Assembly: GCA_017880865.1 (NCBI GenBank)
Contig: JADGRL010000007.1
Coordinates: 23,827 to 87,826 of the forward strand
Length of the DNA stretch: 64,000 bases
Direction: 5' to 3'
Origin: Gallionella sp.
Lineage (GTDB): Bacteria; Pseudomonadota; Gammaproteobacteria; Burkholderiales; Gallionellaceae
Shown here: one piece after another, positions 21,035 through 31,757 of the stretch
Position numbering within the stretch: the first letter of the stretch is position 1
Layout of the letters: every line of letters begins with the position of its first letter
Notes under the pieces: generated by a model
What the model saw: only the letters and a program-made list of their open reading frames with translations
The model's database searches: none
Told to the model about the DNA's origin: nothing
Made by a program: the position numbers and the translations under genes

Positions 21035-21721
21035 TTACTTTTTGACCTTGGCGAGTTCGGCGCGCAGCTCGCCGACAACGGTGTTGTAGTGGTTCTTGTC
21101 TTTGTCGTTGCGTTTGCTGAATATTGCGGAGCCTGCCACGAAAGTATCTACGCCTGCTTCAGCCACTTCGCGAATGTTCGCCGGACCCACGCCGCCGTCG
21201 ATTTCCAGACGGATCTTCAGGCCGGATGCGTCGATCATCTTGCGTACCTGACGCGCCTTGTCCAGCACATGAGGGATGAATTTCTGTCCGCCGAAACCGG
21301 GGTTGACCGACATCAGCAGGATCATGTCCAGTTTTGGCAGTGTGTATTCAAGGATGTCCAGCGGCGTTGAAGGGTTGAACACCAGGCCGGCCTTGCAGCC
21401 ATTTTCCTTGATCAGGCCGATGGTGCGGTCGATGTGCTCGGAAGCTTCAGGATGAAAAGTGATGTAAGTCGCGCCTGCCTTGGCGAAATCGGGAATGATG
21501 CGATCCACTGGCTTGACCATCAGATGCACGTCGATAGGCGCGGTCACGCCATGCTTGCGCAGCGCTTCACAAACCAGAGGGCCGATGGTCAGGTTCGGTA
21601 CATAGTGATTGTCCATCACGTCGAAGTGTACGATGTCAGCGCCAGAGGCGAGTACGTTGTCAACTTCCTCGCCCAGCCTGGCGAAATTGGCGGAAAGAAT
21701 GCTCGGGGCGATTTGATACAT
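21035..21721 (-). CDS. rpe: Ribulose-phosphate 3-epimerase
   Basis: Rpe interconverts ribulose 5-phosphate and xylulose 5-phosphate in the pentose phosphate or Calvin cycle. The 228-residue TIM barrel has [16 protein letters not shown], the catalytic [35 protein letters not shown] and [12 protein letters not shown]. It is the first gene of the rpe-gph-trp run. The roughly 240 bases between it and atpD are divergent, and no clear promoter was seen in them. Confidence 0.98.
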   Translation of the reverse strand: MYQIAPSILSANFARLGEEVDNVLASGADIVHFDVMDNHYVPNLTIGPLVCEALRKHGVTAPIDVHLMVKPVDRIIPDFAKAGATYITFHPEASEHIDRTIGLIKENGCKAGLVFNPSTPLDILEYTLPKLDMILLMSVNPGFGGQKFIPHVLDKARQVRKMIDASGLKIRLEIDGGVGPANIREVAEAGVDTFVAGSAIFSKRNDKDKNHYNTVVGELRAELAKVKK

Positions 21722-21958
21722 GATGTGTCCTTAAACGTAAGTTGGAAAGCAAAGCACATATTCTAACCGAATACTTTACGGGGTGGCTGAGACATCGATC
21801 TGATGCAGGAGGCACTGAAAAAATCAAAGTTCCGTGATCAGGCCGATAAGGTTAACATGCGGGTGAATCGCAATCGAATACGGGGTCAGGGTGCAATGCT
21901 GTAAGGTTGGGCGCTGACGATACGAGCCATGCGTGCCAGAATACACTTCGGTGGATAA

Positions 21959-23784
<1,826 letters not shown>

Positions 23785-23792
<8 letters not shown>

Positions 23793-24135
23793 AACGCCGA
23801 AAACAAAAGAAAGCGAGGCCGCCTTCATCCGGCAGGTCGGCGCGAAGGAGGTGCGAAAGCTCCGTGCGCAGAGCAAAGTCACGCAGACCGTCTGGTCCGG
23901 CTTGGGTATGATGGGTCTGGTCGGCTGGTCGGTGGCGGTGCCTACATTGCTGGGTGCGGCGCTCGGTATTTGGCTGGATAAGCGCTATCCGGGAATTCAT
24001 TCCTGGACGCTGACGCTGCTGATCATCGGTCTGGTCATCGGCTGTTTGAATGCGTGGCATTGGGTGGCGAAAGAAGACCGGGAAATGCGCGAGGAACTGG
24101 AGACGCCGAAGAAAGGGAGACATAAAGATGAGTGA
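23785..24135 (+). CDS. atpQ: AtpQ (AtpI-like) membrane protein of the N-ATPase
   Basis: The 116-residue protein has a charged N-terminus and two transmembrane helices (about residues 37-62 and 70-90: LVGWSVAVPTLLGAALGIWL and WTLTLLIIGLVIGCLNAWHW). This is the layout of AtpI-type proteins, which are thought to help c-ring assembly or Mg2+ uptake. N-ATPase operons characteristically encode AtpQ and AtpR between epsilon and a. It overlaps both neighbours by 8 bases. Confidence 0.88.
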
Positions 24136-24424
24136 GATTGTGCAGATGACGCTGGCGTTGCTCGCGGGCATGGTGCTCGGAGCGATGTTTTTCGGCGGCC
24201 TGTGGTGGGCGGTGCAAAAAGGCCTTGCCTCTACAAGACCGGCGCTGTGGTTTCTTGGTAGCCTGCTGCTGCGAACCGGCATGGTGCTGGCCGGATTTTA
24301 TTTTGTCTCGGGCGGAGACTGGAAGCGGTTGTTGGCGTGCCTGTGCGGCTTCGTTGCCGCGCGCCTGATCATAACCCGGCTGACAGCGATGCCGATGAGC
24401 AAGGAGATAAGTCATGCACCTTAG
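24128..24424 (+). CDS. atpR: AtpR membrane protein of the N-ATPase
   Basis: This 98-residue protein has three predicted helices (about 5-30, 38-60 and 65-88), with FFGGLWWAVQKGL between the first two. AtpR is a marker of N-ATPase operons; its function is not established, but a role in c-ring assembly with AtpQ has been proposed. The ATG at 24128 overlaps the atpQ stop and has GAAAGGGAG upstream. Longer in-frame starts would run through atpQ and add an Arg-rich stretch. Confidence 0.87.
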   Translation: MSEIVQMTLALLAGMVLGAMFFGGLWWAVQKGLASTRPALWFLGSLLLRTGMVLAGFYFVSGGDWKRLLACLCGFVAARLIITRLTAMPMSKEISHAP

Positions 24425-25094
24425 TTCAGACGAGCTGATCCTGTGGCAACATGGATTTTTCAAACTCAACGCGACGATAGTCACGACCTGGGCGCTGATG
24501 CTGGTGCTGGTCGTCGGAGCCCGCCTCATCACGCGCAAGCTCGCAAGCGACGTGCATATCTCGCGCTGGCAAAGCCTGCTCGAAATCATCGTGGTTACTA
24601 TCCGCAAACAGATCGAAGAGGTCGGCCTGAGTCATTCGGAAAAATACCTGGGCTTCCTGGGCACGTTGTTTCTGTTCATCGCGCTGTCCAACCTGTGCAC
24701 GATTTTCCCCGGCTTCGAGCCGCCGACCGGATCGCTCTCGACCACGGCGGCGCTCGCGCTGTGTGTGTTCGTTGCGGTGCCAATGTTCGGCATTGCGGAA
24801 AGTGGCCTGAGCGCATATCTTCGCTCCTACACAAAGCCGACCTTCATCATGCTGCCGTTCAACATCATCAGCGAACTGTCACGCACGCTGGCGCTGGCCA
24901 TCCGCCTGTTCGGCAACATGATGAGCGGCACGATGATACTGGGTATATTGCTGACCATCACGCCGTTCATTTTTCCGATCGTGATGAGCATGCTCGGCCT
25001 GTTGACCGGCATGGTGCAAGCCTACATATTTACGATACTTGCCACGGTCTACATCGCGGCAGCCACCCGAGCCCGGCAGGAAGCCGAAGATTGA
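24414..25094 (+). CDS. atpB: N-type ATPase subunit a
   Basis: Subunit a forms the two ion half-channels against the c-ring. The 226-residue protein has five to six hydrophobic helices. The essential arginine is Arg164 in LALAIRLFGNMMSG, next to the c-ring glutamate in the assembled motor. The C-terminal helix pair (VQAYIFTILATVYIAAA) is typical. It overlaps atpR by 11 bases and is followed by atpE after 30 bases with an AAAGGA ribosome site. Confidence 0.95.
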   Translation: MHLSSDELILWQHGFFKLNATIVTTWALMLVLVVGARLITRKLASDVHISRWQSLLEIIVVTIRKQIEEVGLSHSEKYLGFLGTLFLFIALSNLCTIFPGFEPPTGSLSTTAALALCVFVAVPMFGIAESGLSAYLRSYTKPTFIMLPFNIISELSRTLALAIRLFGNMMSGTMILGILLTITPFIFPIVMSMLGLLTGMVQAYIFTILATVYIAAATRARQEAED

Positions 25095-25124
25095 ACAATC
25101 ACTTTTAATACGAAAGGATGCATC

Positions 25125-25403
25125 ATGGATAGCATGACACTCATCGCAATGGCTTCGATCATCACCGCCGGGCTCACAATCGCGATCGGCGGAATCGGCC
25201 CCGCGCTCGGCGAAGGACGCGCGGTCTCGACGGCGTTGAGTTCGCTGGCCCAGCAACCCGATGCCGCCGTCACGATCACGCGCACTTTGTTTGTCGGGCT
25301 GGCGATGATCGAGTCCATTGCGATCTACTGTTTCGTGGTCGCGATGATCCTGATTTTCGCCAACCCGTTCTGGAATCATGTTATCGCTCAAGTAGCAAAA
25401 TAA
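25125..25403 (+). CDS. atpE: N-type ATPase subunit c
   Basis: The 92-residue hairpin has two helices. The ion-carrying residue is Glu63 in IESIAIY, and a second carboxylate, Glu30, sits in the first helix (ALGEGRAVS). Ser64 and Tyr68 match ligands of sodium-binding c subunits (the ESxxxY pattern), while the threonine usual after the serine is Ile65. N-ATPases were first predicted to be sodium pumps, but a purified Burkholderia c-ring was reported to be proton-specific. The coupling ion therefore cannot be read from the sequence. Confidence 0.96.
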   Translation: MDSMTLIAMASIITAGLTIAIGGIGPALGEGRAVSTALSSLAQQPDAAVTITRTLFVGLAMIESIAIYCFVVAMILIFANPFWNHVIAQVAK

Positions 25404-25405
25404 TT

Positions 25406-26206
25406 ATGCTGATCGATTGGTTCACTGTTGTCGCGCAAGCCATCAACTTCCTGATCCTGGTATGGTTGCTGAAGCGCTTTTTGTACCAACCCATACTCAA
25501 CGCCCTCGATGCGCGCGAGCAACGCATCGCCGCTGAACTCGCCGACGCCGATGCGAAAAAGGCCGAAGCCCAAACGGAGCGCGAGGAGTTCAAGCGCAAG
25601 AACGATGAGTTCGACGGGCAGCGCACTGAGCTGTTCAATCAAGTGACGATCGATGCAGCAACTGAGCGCCAGAGGCTTTTTGATGCAGCGCGAAAAGATG
25701 CGGACAGCTTGCGCACCAAACAGCAGGACACGTTGCGCAGCGAGTACCAGAATTTGAATGAAGAGATCGCGCGCAGAACGCGTGCCGAGGTGTTTGCGAT
25801 TGCGCGCCAGGCTCTGACGGATCTTGCCGGGTCGAGTCTGGAAGAACGCATGGTTGAGGTGTTTGTGCAGCGCCTGCATGAGCTGGATGTTGAGGAAAAG
25901 AAAAAGTGGGCGCTTGAATCCTCGTCCGCCACTGTTCTCGTGCGCAGCGCATTCGACCTTTCAACCGCGCAGCGCACCACAATTGAAGGCGCGGTCAAAG
26001 CAATGTTGACTGCGGAGACTCAAGTCAAATTCGAGATGGTGGCCGATCTGGTCAGCGGCATCGAACTCCTCATGCAGGGAAAAAAAATCGCATGGAGCAT
26101 ATCGGACTATCTGGTATCGCTGGAAAAGGGTGCCGGCGAACTGCTCAAAGAGAAAGCCAAACCCGAGGCTAAAACCGAACCCAAACCTGAAACAAAAAGC
26201 CGATGA
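25406..26206 (+). CDS. atpF: N-type ATPase subunit b with delta-like C-terminal part
   Basis: The 266-residue protein begins with a membrane helix (ITVVAQ-type: [20 protein letters not shown]). A long charged coiled coil (about 35-140) follows, and then a region like the delta/OSCP C-terminus ([19 protein letters not shown], then [20 protein letters not shown]). This explains why no separate delta gene exists in the operon. The tail is rich in Lys, Pro and Glu. Its stop overlaps the atpA start by 4 bases. Confidence 0.93.
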   Translation: MLIDWFTVVAQAINFLILVWLLKRFLYQPILNALDAREQRIAAELADADAKKAEAQTEREEFKRKNDEFDGQRTELFNQVTIDAATERQRLFDAARKDADSLRTKQQDTLRSEYQNLNEEIARRTRAEVFAIARQALTDLAGSSLEERMVEVFVQRLHELDVEEKKKWALESSSATVLVRSAFDLSTAQRTTIEGAVKAMLTAETQVKFEMVADLVSGIELLMQGKKIAWSISDYLVSLEKGAGELLKEKAKPEAKTEPKPETKSR

Positions 26207-27738
26207 TCACGGCCCCTGAAAACTTGCAGAGTGTTTTCGATCAAACCTTTGCGGGCATCAGTCAGGCGCGGGAAGCTTACACGCCGCAACTCATCCCGCG
26301 CGAGGTGGGCACGCTCACCAGCCTCTCCACCGGTATCGCCAGAGTATCGGGCTTGCCCGGCGTGTGCTTCGAGGAAGTGGTGAAGTTTCCCGGCGATTTG
26401 TACGGCATCGCATTCAACGTCGATCAGGATGAAGTCGGTGTCGTGCTGCTCGGCGATTACTGGCAGTTGCATGCAGGCGATGAAGTCGAGCGCCGGGGGC
26501 ATGTGATGGACGTGCCGGTGGGCGACGGTCTGATCGGGCGCGTCGTCAATCCACTGGGTCGGCCACTCGATGGTCATGGGCCGGTGATATCCGATAAGCG
26601 TTTGCCGATAGAGCGTCCCTCTCCGCCCATCATGGATCGCGCGCCCGTCACCGTGCCTTTGCAGACCGGCATCAAAGTCATCGATGCGCTCGTGCCGATC
26701 GGGCGCGGTCAGCGCGAGTTGATCCTGGGTGACCGGCAGACAGGCAAGACCACAATCGCCATCGACACGATCCTCAACCAGCGCGGCCAGAATGTGCTGT
26801 GCGTTTATTGCGCGATCGGTCAGCGAGCATCTGCAGTGGCCAAAGCGGTTGCAGACCTGCGCGAAAATGGCGCGATGGAGTACACCGTCGTCGTCGTGAC
26901 CGAGGGCAACGATCCGCCCGGCCTTTCCTATATCGCACCTTACGCCGCGACCAGCATCGCTGAGCATTTCATGGAAGCGGGCCGCGATGTCCTGATCGTA
27001 TATGACGATCTCACGCATCACGCGCGCGCCTACCGCGAACTGTCGCTGCTGCTGCGCCGCCCGCCCGGTCGTGAAGCCTATCCCGGCGACATCTTCTACA
27101 TCCATTCGCGGCTGCTGGAACGCGCCACGCATTTGCGCGCTGAGCTTGGCGGCGGCTCGCTCACCGCGCTGCCCATCATCGAGACCGAGGCGCAGAACAT
27201 CGCCGCCTACATTCCAACCAACCTGATTTCCATCACCGACGGACAAATCTATCTTGCGCCGAAGCTGTTTGAACTGGGCATCTTGCCCGCCGTCGATGTT
27301 GGCAAATCCGTGTCGCGCGTCGGTGGCAAGGCGCAGTTGGCGGCCTATCGCGCGGTGGCTGGCGATCTAAAACTCGCCTATGCGCAGTTCGAGGAACTGG
27401 AAACCTTCGCCCGCTTCGGCACGAGGCTAGACGAGAACACCCGCAAGATCATCGAACACGGGCTGCGCATCCGCACCTGTCTCAAACAGCCGGAATTTAC
27501 ACCCGTGACCGTGCCCGGACAAATCACCGTATTGCTGGCGTTGACGGCAAAGCTTTTCGACAGCGTGCCGCTCGATAAAATGCGCGATGCCGAACTCGCG
27601 TTGCGCAAAACGGCGGCAGAGCTGCCGGCAGAGCTCATCGGGCGATTCAGCTCAGCCGATAAATTGAGCGACAGTGATCGTGAGGTGATCTTGCAAATTG
27701 CGCGCGAGACGCTTGCGCCGTTTCAGCAGGCGACATGA
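26203..27738 (+). CDS. atpA: N-type ATPase alpha subunit
   Basis: The 511-residue alpha subunit has Walker [14 protein letters not shown], the alpha signature region [17 protein letters not shown] with the arginine finger serine/arginine pair, and [17 protein letters not shown]. It forms the non-catalytic nucleotide sites of the hexamer. Its stop codon overlaps an ATG (ATGA at 27735-27738) that is probably the original start of atpG. The gene now next downstream is a brnT toxin gene. Confidence 0.97.
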   Translation: MITAPENLQSVFDQTFAGISQAREAYTPQLIPREVGTLTSLSTGIARVSGLPGVCFEEVVKFPGDLYGIAFNVDQDEVGVVLLGDYWQLHAGDEVERRGHVMDVPVGDGLIGRVVNPLGRPLDGHGPVISDKRLPIERPSPPIMDRAPVTVPLQTGIKVIDALVPIGRGQRELILGDRQTGKTTIAIDTILNQRGQNVLCVYCAIGQRASAVAKAVADLRENGAMEYTVVVVTEGNDPPGLSYIAPYAATSIAEHFMEAGRDVLIVYDDLTHHARAYRELSLLLRRPPGREAYPGDIFYIHSRLLERATHLRAELGGGSLTALPIIETEAQNIAAYIPTNLISITDGQIYLAPKLFELGILPAVDVGKSVSRVGGKAQLAAYRAVAGDLKLAYAQFEELETFARFGTRLDENTRKIIEHGLRIRTCLKQPEFTPVTVPGQITVLLALTAKLFDSVPLDKMRDAELALRKTAAELPAELIGRFSSADKLSDSDREVILQIARETLAPFQQAT

Positions 27739-27782
27739 GCGTGAGTGATTCGCATGGGATTAATAGCAGCCCACGCCAATGA
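27735..27782 (+). pseudogene. Vestigial original start of atpG
   Basis: A 15-codon frame ([15 protein letters not shown]) starts in an ATGA overlap with the atpA stop, the usual coupling within this operon. Gamma subunits of N-ATPases typically begin with a few polar residues followed by DSLESMRHKI-like sequence. The present atpG resumes at 28442 with MIDSLESMRHKI. The frame is read directly; its interpretation as a cut-off gene start is inference. Confidence 0.5.
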
Positions 27783-27818
27783 TTTTGTGTATTAACTTAT
27801 TTGTAGTAACATAACGCC

Positions 27819-28109
27819 ATGCATATCAGCTTTGAATGGGATGAGGATAAGGCGCGAGCCAACCTGAAAAAGCATCACGTCAGCTTCGAGGTCGCCGCTC
27901 GCGTCTTTTTAGATCCGCTGGCGCTCGCATATCAGGATTGCATCGAGAATGGGGAACATCGCTGGCAGACGTTTGGCATGGTAGAGGGTTGCCTGTTGTT
28001 ACTGGTGGCACACACGGTGCGTCATGACGAGGATGGCGAAGTAATCCGCATCATTTCAGCTAGACGTGCGGACAAGAAGGAGAAAAAACATTATGAAAAA
28101 AACTGTTAA
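27819..28109 (+). CDS. brnT: BrnT-family toxin
   Basis: BrnT is a ribonuclease toxin with a RelE-like fold. The 96-residue protein has the family features FEWDEDKARANLKKHHVSF, AARVFLDP, RWQTFGMVEG and the C-terminal RIISARRADKKEKKHYE. It overlaps its antitoxin gene brnA by 17 bases. The pair sits inside the N-ATPase operon between atpA and atpG, preceded by an AT-rich stretch (about 27783-27815) that may carry its promoter. BrnTA operons normally repress themselves through the BrnT-BrnA complex. Confidence 0.92.
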   Translation: MHISFEWDEDKARANLKKHHVSFEVAARVFLDPLALAYQDCIENGEHRWQTFGMVEGCLLLLVAHTVRHDEDGEVIRIISARRADKKEKKHYEKNC

Positions 28110-28401
28110 ACACACACTCGATACAACCCAGCCTTTGCCATTGACCAAAAAGCAAAAGGCCGAAATCAAGGCGTTATTTGAATTGCCGGATAGCCAAATA
28201 GATTACAGCGATATTCCAGCGCTGTCAGGCGAGTTTTGGAAGAACGCGGTGAACAATCCGTTTTATAAACCCACCAAGACATCCACCACTGTCCGGGTGG
28301 ATTCGGACGTGTTGGTCTGGTTAAAGTCGCAAGGGAAAGGCTACCAGACGCGGATGAACGCGATTTTGCGCGCTGCCATGTTGCATGAAATAAAGCATTA
28401 G
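28093..28401 (+). CDS. brnA: BrnA-family antitoxin
   Basis: The 102-residue protein ends in the BrnA DNA-binding region: STTVRVDSDVLVWLKSQG followed by YQTRMNAILRAAM. BrnA binds BrnT and the operon promoter. The ATG at 28093 is preferred over an in-frame start at 28066, because AGGAG lies just upstream and the earlier residues lie within brnT. The gene ends 28-40 bases before atpG, so transcripts through the toxin-antitoxin pair could continue into atpG. Confidence 0.9.
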   Translation: MKKTVKHTLDTTQPLPLTKKQKAEIKALFELPDSQIDYSDIPALSGEFWKNAVNNPFYKPTKTSTTVRVDSDVLVWLKSQGKGYQTRMNAILRAAMLHEIKH

Positions 28402-28429
28402 ACTGAACAAGTCTCATAATTTTCGCCCG

Positions 28430-29350
28430 ATGGGTAATGAAATGATCGACTCTCTGGAAAGCATGCGCCACAAGATCGAGGGGGCTGCCGAGCTCGGTTC
28501 GGTGGTGCGCACGATGAAGGCGCTGGCGGCATCCAGCATCGCGCAATACGAGCGCGCGGTGCATTCGCTCGACGATTATTATCGGACCGTGGAACTGGGG
28601 CTGGTTGCCTGCCTGCATCAAACCGGTGCGGGCATACACCCACAGGCAGGCGTGCAGGGTGGCGGACGCGGCGCGACAGGCGCGGTGGTGTTCGGCTCGG
28701 ATCAGGGGCTGGTCGGCCAATTCAATGAGGTGCTTTCAGATTTTGTTGTCCATGCGCTGGGCGACATGCCGGGCAAAAAAATTATCTGGGCTGTTGGCGA
28801 GCGCGTACAGGGACACCTGAGCGATGCCGCATTGCCGTTGACGGGCAACTTCGCCGTGCCCAATTCCATCGCCGCGATCACGTCGCTGGTCGGGCGCATA
28901 CTCATCGAGATTAACGCGATGCACGAGCGGGGCGAGGTCGCGCAGGTTTATCTGTTCCACAATCGCCCCAAGTCCGAAGCGGTGTATGAACCCGTCATGC
29001 AGCGCCTGCTGCCACTGGACGATACGTGGCGTAGCGCTCTGGCCAAACTTCCCTGGCCGACGGCCAACTTGCCCGAGGCCATGAACGATAATGAGGCGAC
29101 GTTGCAAGCGCTGATACGCGAATATCTTTTTATTTCGCTATTCCGGGCCTGCGCCGAATCGCTGGCGAGCGAAAATGCCAGCCGACTGGCCGCGATGCAG
29201 CGCGCCGAGAAAAATATCGACGAGCTGCTGGATGAACTGAACCAGAATTTTCACCGCCTGCGCCAGAACGGAATCGACGAGGAGCTGTTCGACGTCATCT
29301 CCGGCTTCGAGGCGCTGGCAGAGCCTCGACGGGTTCAAACAATAAACTAA
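28430..29350 (+). CDS. atpG: N-type ATPase gamma subunit
   Basis: Gamma is the central rotor shaft. The protein (306 residues; 302 if it starts at the ATG at 28442) has the N-terminal helix MRHKIEGAAELGSVVRTMKALAASSI. The C-terminal helix is LASENASRLAAMQRAEKNIDELLDELN, both typical of gamma. It is the last atp gene and is cut off from atpA by the brnTA pair. The ribosome site for either start is poor, so its translation may be altered compared with relatives in which atpA and atpG overlap. Confidence 0.93.
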   Translation: MGNEMIDSLESMRHKIEGAAELGSVVRTMKALAASSIAQYERAVHSLDDYYRTVELGLVACLHQTGAGIHPQAGVQGGGRGATGAVVFGSDQGLVGQFNEVLSDFVVHALGDMPGKKIIWAVGERVQGHLSDAALPLTGNFAVPNSIAAITSLVGRILIEINAMHERGEVAQVYLFHNRPKSEAVYEPVMQRLLPLDDTWRSALAKLPWPTANLPEAMNDNEATLQALIREYLFISLFRACAESLASENASRLAAMQRAEKNIDELLDELNQNFHRLRQNGIDEELFDVISGFEALAEPRRVQTIN

Positions 29351-29360
29351 AAAAACAAAT

Positions 29361-29525
29361 AGCCACAGAGATCACAGAGAAAGCGTGATAGGCAGGGATG
29401 GGCAGTTTGTTGCCCAACTCGTAAAAACACTTAGTAATAACGCCGTTGAAAGTCACTTTTTGAGTGAAGCCGCGAATAGTGGTGAAATCACTTCTCTCTC
29501 TGTGTACTCTGTGATCTCTGTGGCT
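29361..29525. repeat. Inverted-repeat element (AGCCACAGAGATCACAGAG arms)
   Basis: Perfect 19-base inverted arms at 29361-29379 and 29507-29525 enclose about 127 bases without an open reading frame. It fills the space between atpG and ppk2. Such an element could be a miniature mobile element or act as a transcription boundary. No target duplication was identified. Confidence 0.7.
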
Positions 29526-29558
29526 TGATTTCAGTTTTTAGCTTTTAAAGGCCCCGAC

Positions 29559-30428
29559 ATGAAAATAAATATCAAGGATTACCGTGTTCCGGCGAAGAAT
29601 AAGATCAATCTCTCCAAGTGGCCGACGCGGGTTGAACCTGTGTATCAGTCGAAGCAAGAATACAAGGAGCTCCTTGCAAAACACATCGTGGAGCTGAGTG
29701 CACAACAACAGCTTCACTACGCATCCAACCGTTATGCGGTGCTGCTGATTTTTCAGGCGATGGACGCAGCCGGGAAGGACGGTGCCATCCGGCATGTGAT
29801 GTCCGGCATCAACCCGCAGGGCTGCCAGGTGTACAGCTTCAAACATCCGAGCGCGGCGGAACTGGAACATGATTTTTTGTGGCGCACCACGCAGTGTCTG
29901 CCGGAGCGCGGCCGGATCGGCATCTTCAATCGATCTTATTATGAGGAGGTGCTGATCGTACGCGTGCATCCGGAGATTCTGCAAGCCCAGCGGATTCCCG
30001 ATGAGTCACCGAATCAGAAAACCATCTGGCCGGAGCGCTATCGTTCCATCGTGGACATGGAGAACCATCTTCACCGCAACGGCACGCGTATCATCAAATT
30101 CTTTTTGCATTTATCGGAAGAAGAGCAGCGCAAGCGCTTTCTCGAACGCATCGACAAGCCCGCAAAAAACTGGAAGTTCAGTCTCGCGGATATCGAGGAG
30201 CGGAAATTCTGGAAACAGTATATGCACGCCTATGAAGAATGCCTGAGCGCGACCAGCACTAGCGATGCGCCCTGGTACGTCGTTCCCGCCGACGACAAGG
30301 CGAATGCGCGGCTGATTATTTCCCAGATCATTCTCAATACGTTCAAGTCTCTAGCATTGGCTTACCCCAAGTCCAGCGCAGAACATCAGCGGGAATTGAA
30401 GTTAATACGCGAACAACTTGTAAAATAA
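29559..30428 (+). CDS. ppk2: Polyphosphate kinase 2 family protein
   Basis: PPK2 enzymes move phosphate between polyphosphate and nucleotides. The 289-residue protein has the P-loop [19 protein letters not shown], the [16 protein letters not shown] segment, the Walker B/lid region [12 protein letters not shown], and [18 protein letters not shown]. The length suits single-domain PPK2 proteins; whether it prefers AMP, ADP or GDP cannot be read with confidence. It may link to energy supply with the adjacent ATPase operon, but it has its own leader and is separated by the inverted repeat. Confidence 0.93.
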   Translation: MKINIKDYRVPAKNKINLSKWPTRVEPVYQSKQEYKELLAKHIVELSAQQQLHYASNRYAVLLIFQAMDAAGKDGAIRHVMSGINPQGCQVYSFKHPSAAELEHDFLWRTTQCLPERGRIGIFNRSYYEEVLIVRVHPEILQAQRIPDESPNQKTIWPERYRSIVDMENHLHRNGTRIIKFFLHLSEEEQRKRFLERIDKPAKNWKFSLADIEERKFWKQYMHAYEECLSATSTSDAPWYVVPADDKANARLIISQIILNTFKSLALAYPKSSAEHQRELKLIREQLVK

Positions 30429-30626
30429 AAGTGCGGGGATGAAATGATGGCGTTTTCGTTTCAACTTCACGACTATCGTAGCAATGTCCTGCTTCCGGTC
30501 GCCGCCCTCTCCTGCGGTGACGCAACGCATAACCAGATTAATCAGTTTCCCGTTGTGAGTGAGGCCGTCACCGGTTACGTCACAAGCCCTGTTTACCTAT
30601 GCTTCTATCCGAGAATTTATATTTGT

Positions 30627-30640
30627 GTGCGCTAGCGCAC
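30627..30640. promoter_or_regulatory. Palindromic operator, site 1
   Basis: The perfect palindrome GTGCGCTAGCGCAC lies 196 bases before the DUF3494 lipoprotein gene at 30837. It is followed by CGGAGCGTTGCGGGCGAAAGTGG-like sequence shared with sites 5-8 (first 20 bases nearly identical). The rest of the 30429-30836 gap holds leader sequence similar to that at 46530-46702 and no convincing gene. Confidence 0.7.
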
Positions 30641-30786
30641 GGAGCGTTGCGGGCGAAAGTGGAATAGTGTAACTGGTGTGGCTTGTGCAATAGCTGATGA
30701 AACTAACGCAAGTCACTACTTATGCGGTTGGTCAGATGGCTAGTGCTTTTATCAGTAGCTCTACCAGGACAATTATCAGCCAGGAG

Positions 30787-30805
30787 TCGGTCGATGACAC
30801 CGGTG
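30787..30805 (+). promoter_or_regulatory. Cassette leader element 1
   Basis: TCGGTCGATGACACCGGTG is a variant of the element found at the same distance before the four paralogous genes. It ends 31 bases before the ATG. It can form a short TCGGT/ACCGG hairpin. It may instead be a promoter -35 region, since a CATAAA sequence follows after about 18 bases. Confidence 0.5.
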
Positions 30806-30836
30806 TTATTTTGGATCACATAAAGAGGAGAAGAAA

Positions 30837-31667
30837 ATGAACAGATTCGAAAATGTTGCTAAACCATTGTTGTGGTCCATGCCATTGTTGCTGACCGCTA
30901 TTGTGGCAGGATGCGGCGGTGGTAATGGAACCGCAAGCGTAAATCCAAGCGCTGGCTCAGGCCCAACGGGAATAGTCTGTGCGGGAGCGAACTGCGTATC
31001 GCTTGGTAAGGCCGGCAATTATGTGATTCTCGCAAAAACGGGTGTCTCAACCGTTCCAAACTCCGCAGTGAAAGGGAATATTGGATTGAGTCCAAGAGCC
31101 CGGGTTGGCTTAACTGGATGGTCATTAATTACTGAACCCACGGATACATCCTTTACATCTGCTCAAGTGGCAGCACCCGGAAGATTATACGCAGCCGATA
31201 ATGTGGGAGGGACGACTGCTGTTGATCTGACCACAGCAGTAAGTAATATGCAAACCGCATACACTACCGCTGCCGGGAAAACCCCAGGCGCAGGAGCCTT
31301 TTTTAATGCAGGAGCCGGTAATATTGGCGGGAAGACGCTTGCCCCTGGCGTTTACACCTGGAGTACCGGTGTTACCATTCCGACGGATGTCACTCTCAAT
31401 GGTACGGCAACAGATGTATGGGTCTTCCAGATTGCGCAAGGTCTTACTCAGGCTTCCGCGACGCGCGTGATCTTGACGGGAGGTGCATTGCCTCAGAATA
31501 TTTTCTGGCAGGTCGCTGGCGTCGTGGACATGGGAACGACCGCACACATGGAGGGAGTGATACTGGCGCAAACAGCAATCACAATGGGGACGGGTGCGAC
31601 GATCAATGGCAGGCTGATGGCGCAAACTGCGGTCAATCTTGATCATAACGCGGTTACCGTTCCGTAG
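30837..31667 (+). CDS. DUF3494 (ice-binding-protein-like) lipoprotein
   Basis: The 276-residue protein has the lipoprotein signal shared by five genes in this region (MNRFENVAKPLLW, lipobox VAGC at Cys26). A single DUF3494 domain follows (about 55-276): GKAGNYVILAKTGVSTVP, GNIGLSPRA, LAPGVYTWSTGV, DVWVFQIAQGL, NIFWQVAG and INGRLMAQTAV. DUF3494 is the right-handed beta-solenoid of bacterial ice-binding proteins, but many members show no antifreeze activity and act as surface or adhesion proteins. The start has AGAGGAGAAG upstream. It stands as a monocistronic cassette with its own terminator. Confidence 0.9.
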   Translation: MNRFENVAKPLLWSMPLLLTAIVAGCGGGNGTASVNPSAGSGPTGIVCAGANCVSLGKAGNYVILAKTGVSTVPNSAVKGNIGLSPRARVGLTGWSLITEPTDTSFTSAQVAAPGRLYAADNVGGTTAVDLTTAVSNMQTAYTTAAGKTPGAGAFFNAGAGNIGGKTLAPGVYTWSTGVTIPTDVTLNGTATDVWVFQIAQGLTQASATRVILTGGALPQNIFWQVAGVVDMGTTAHMEGVILAQTAITMGTGATINGRLMAQTAVNLDHNAVTVP

Positions 31668-31693
31668 GGCTCTCAGTATAGGTTGTGAAGCCG

Positions 31694-31727
31694 TTAAAAA
31701 AGGCCGTCTCGAGACGGCCTTTTTTAA
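31694..31727 (+). terminator. Rho-independent terminator, cassette 1
   Basis: AAAAAAGGCCGTCTC pairs perfectly with GAGACGGCCTTTTTT, giving a strong hairpin followed by T residues. It serves the DUF3494 gene and, because it is symmetrical, may also end transcription of the convergent gene at 31758. The same GGCCGTC...GACGGCC stem ends three of the four paralogous cassettes. Confidence 0.9.
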
Positions 31728-31757
31728 CGACGAGAACTTCCGCTGCTCAACGAGCCA

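Noticed and set aside
26107..27246. A 379-codon open frame on the minus strand
   Set aside because: It is wholly antisense to atpF/atpA, has low-complexity, unprotein-like composition and no ribosome site; it follows from the GC-rich codon use of the real genes.
30444..30635. A 63-codon plus-strand frame after ppk2
   Set aside because: No ribosome site or family pattern; it runs into the operator palindrome and lies in leader sequence.
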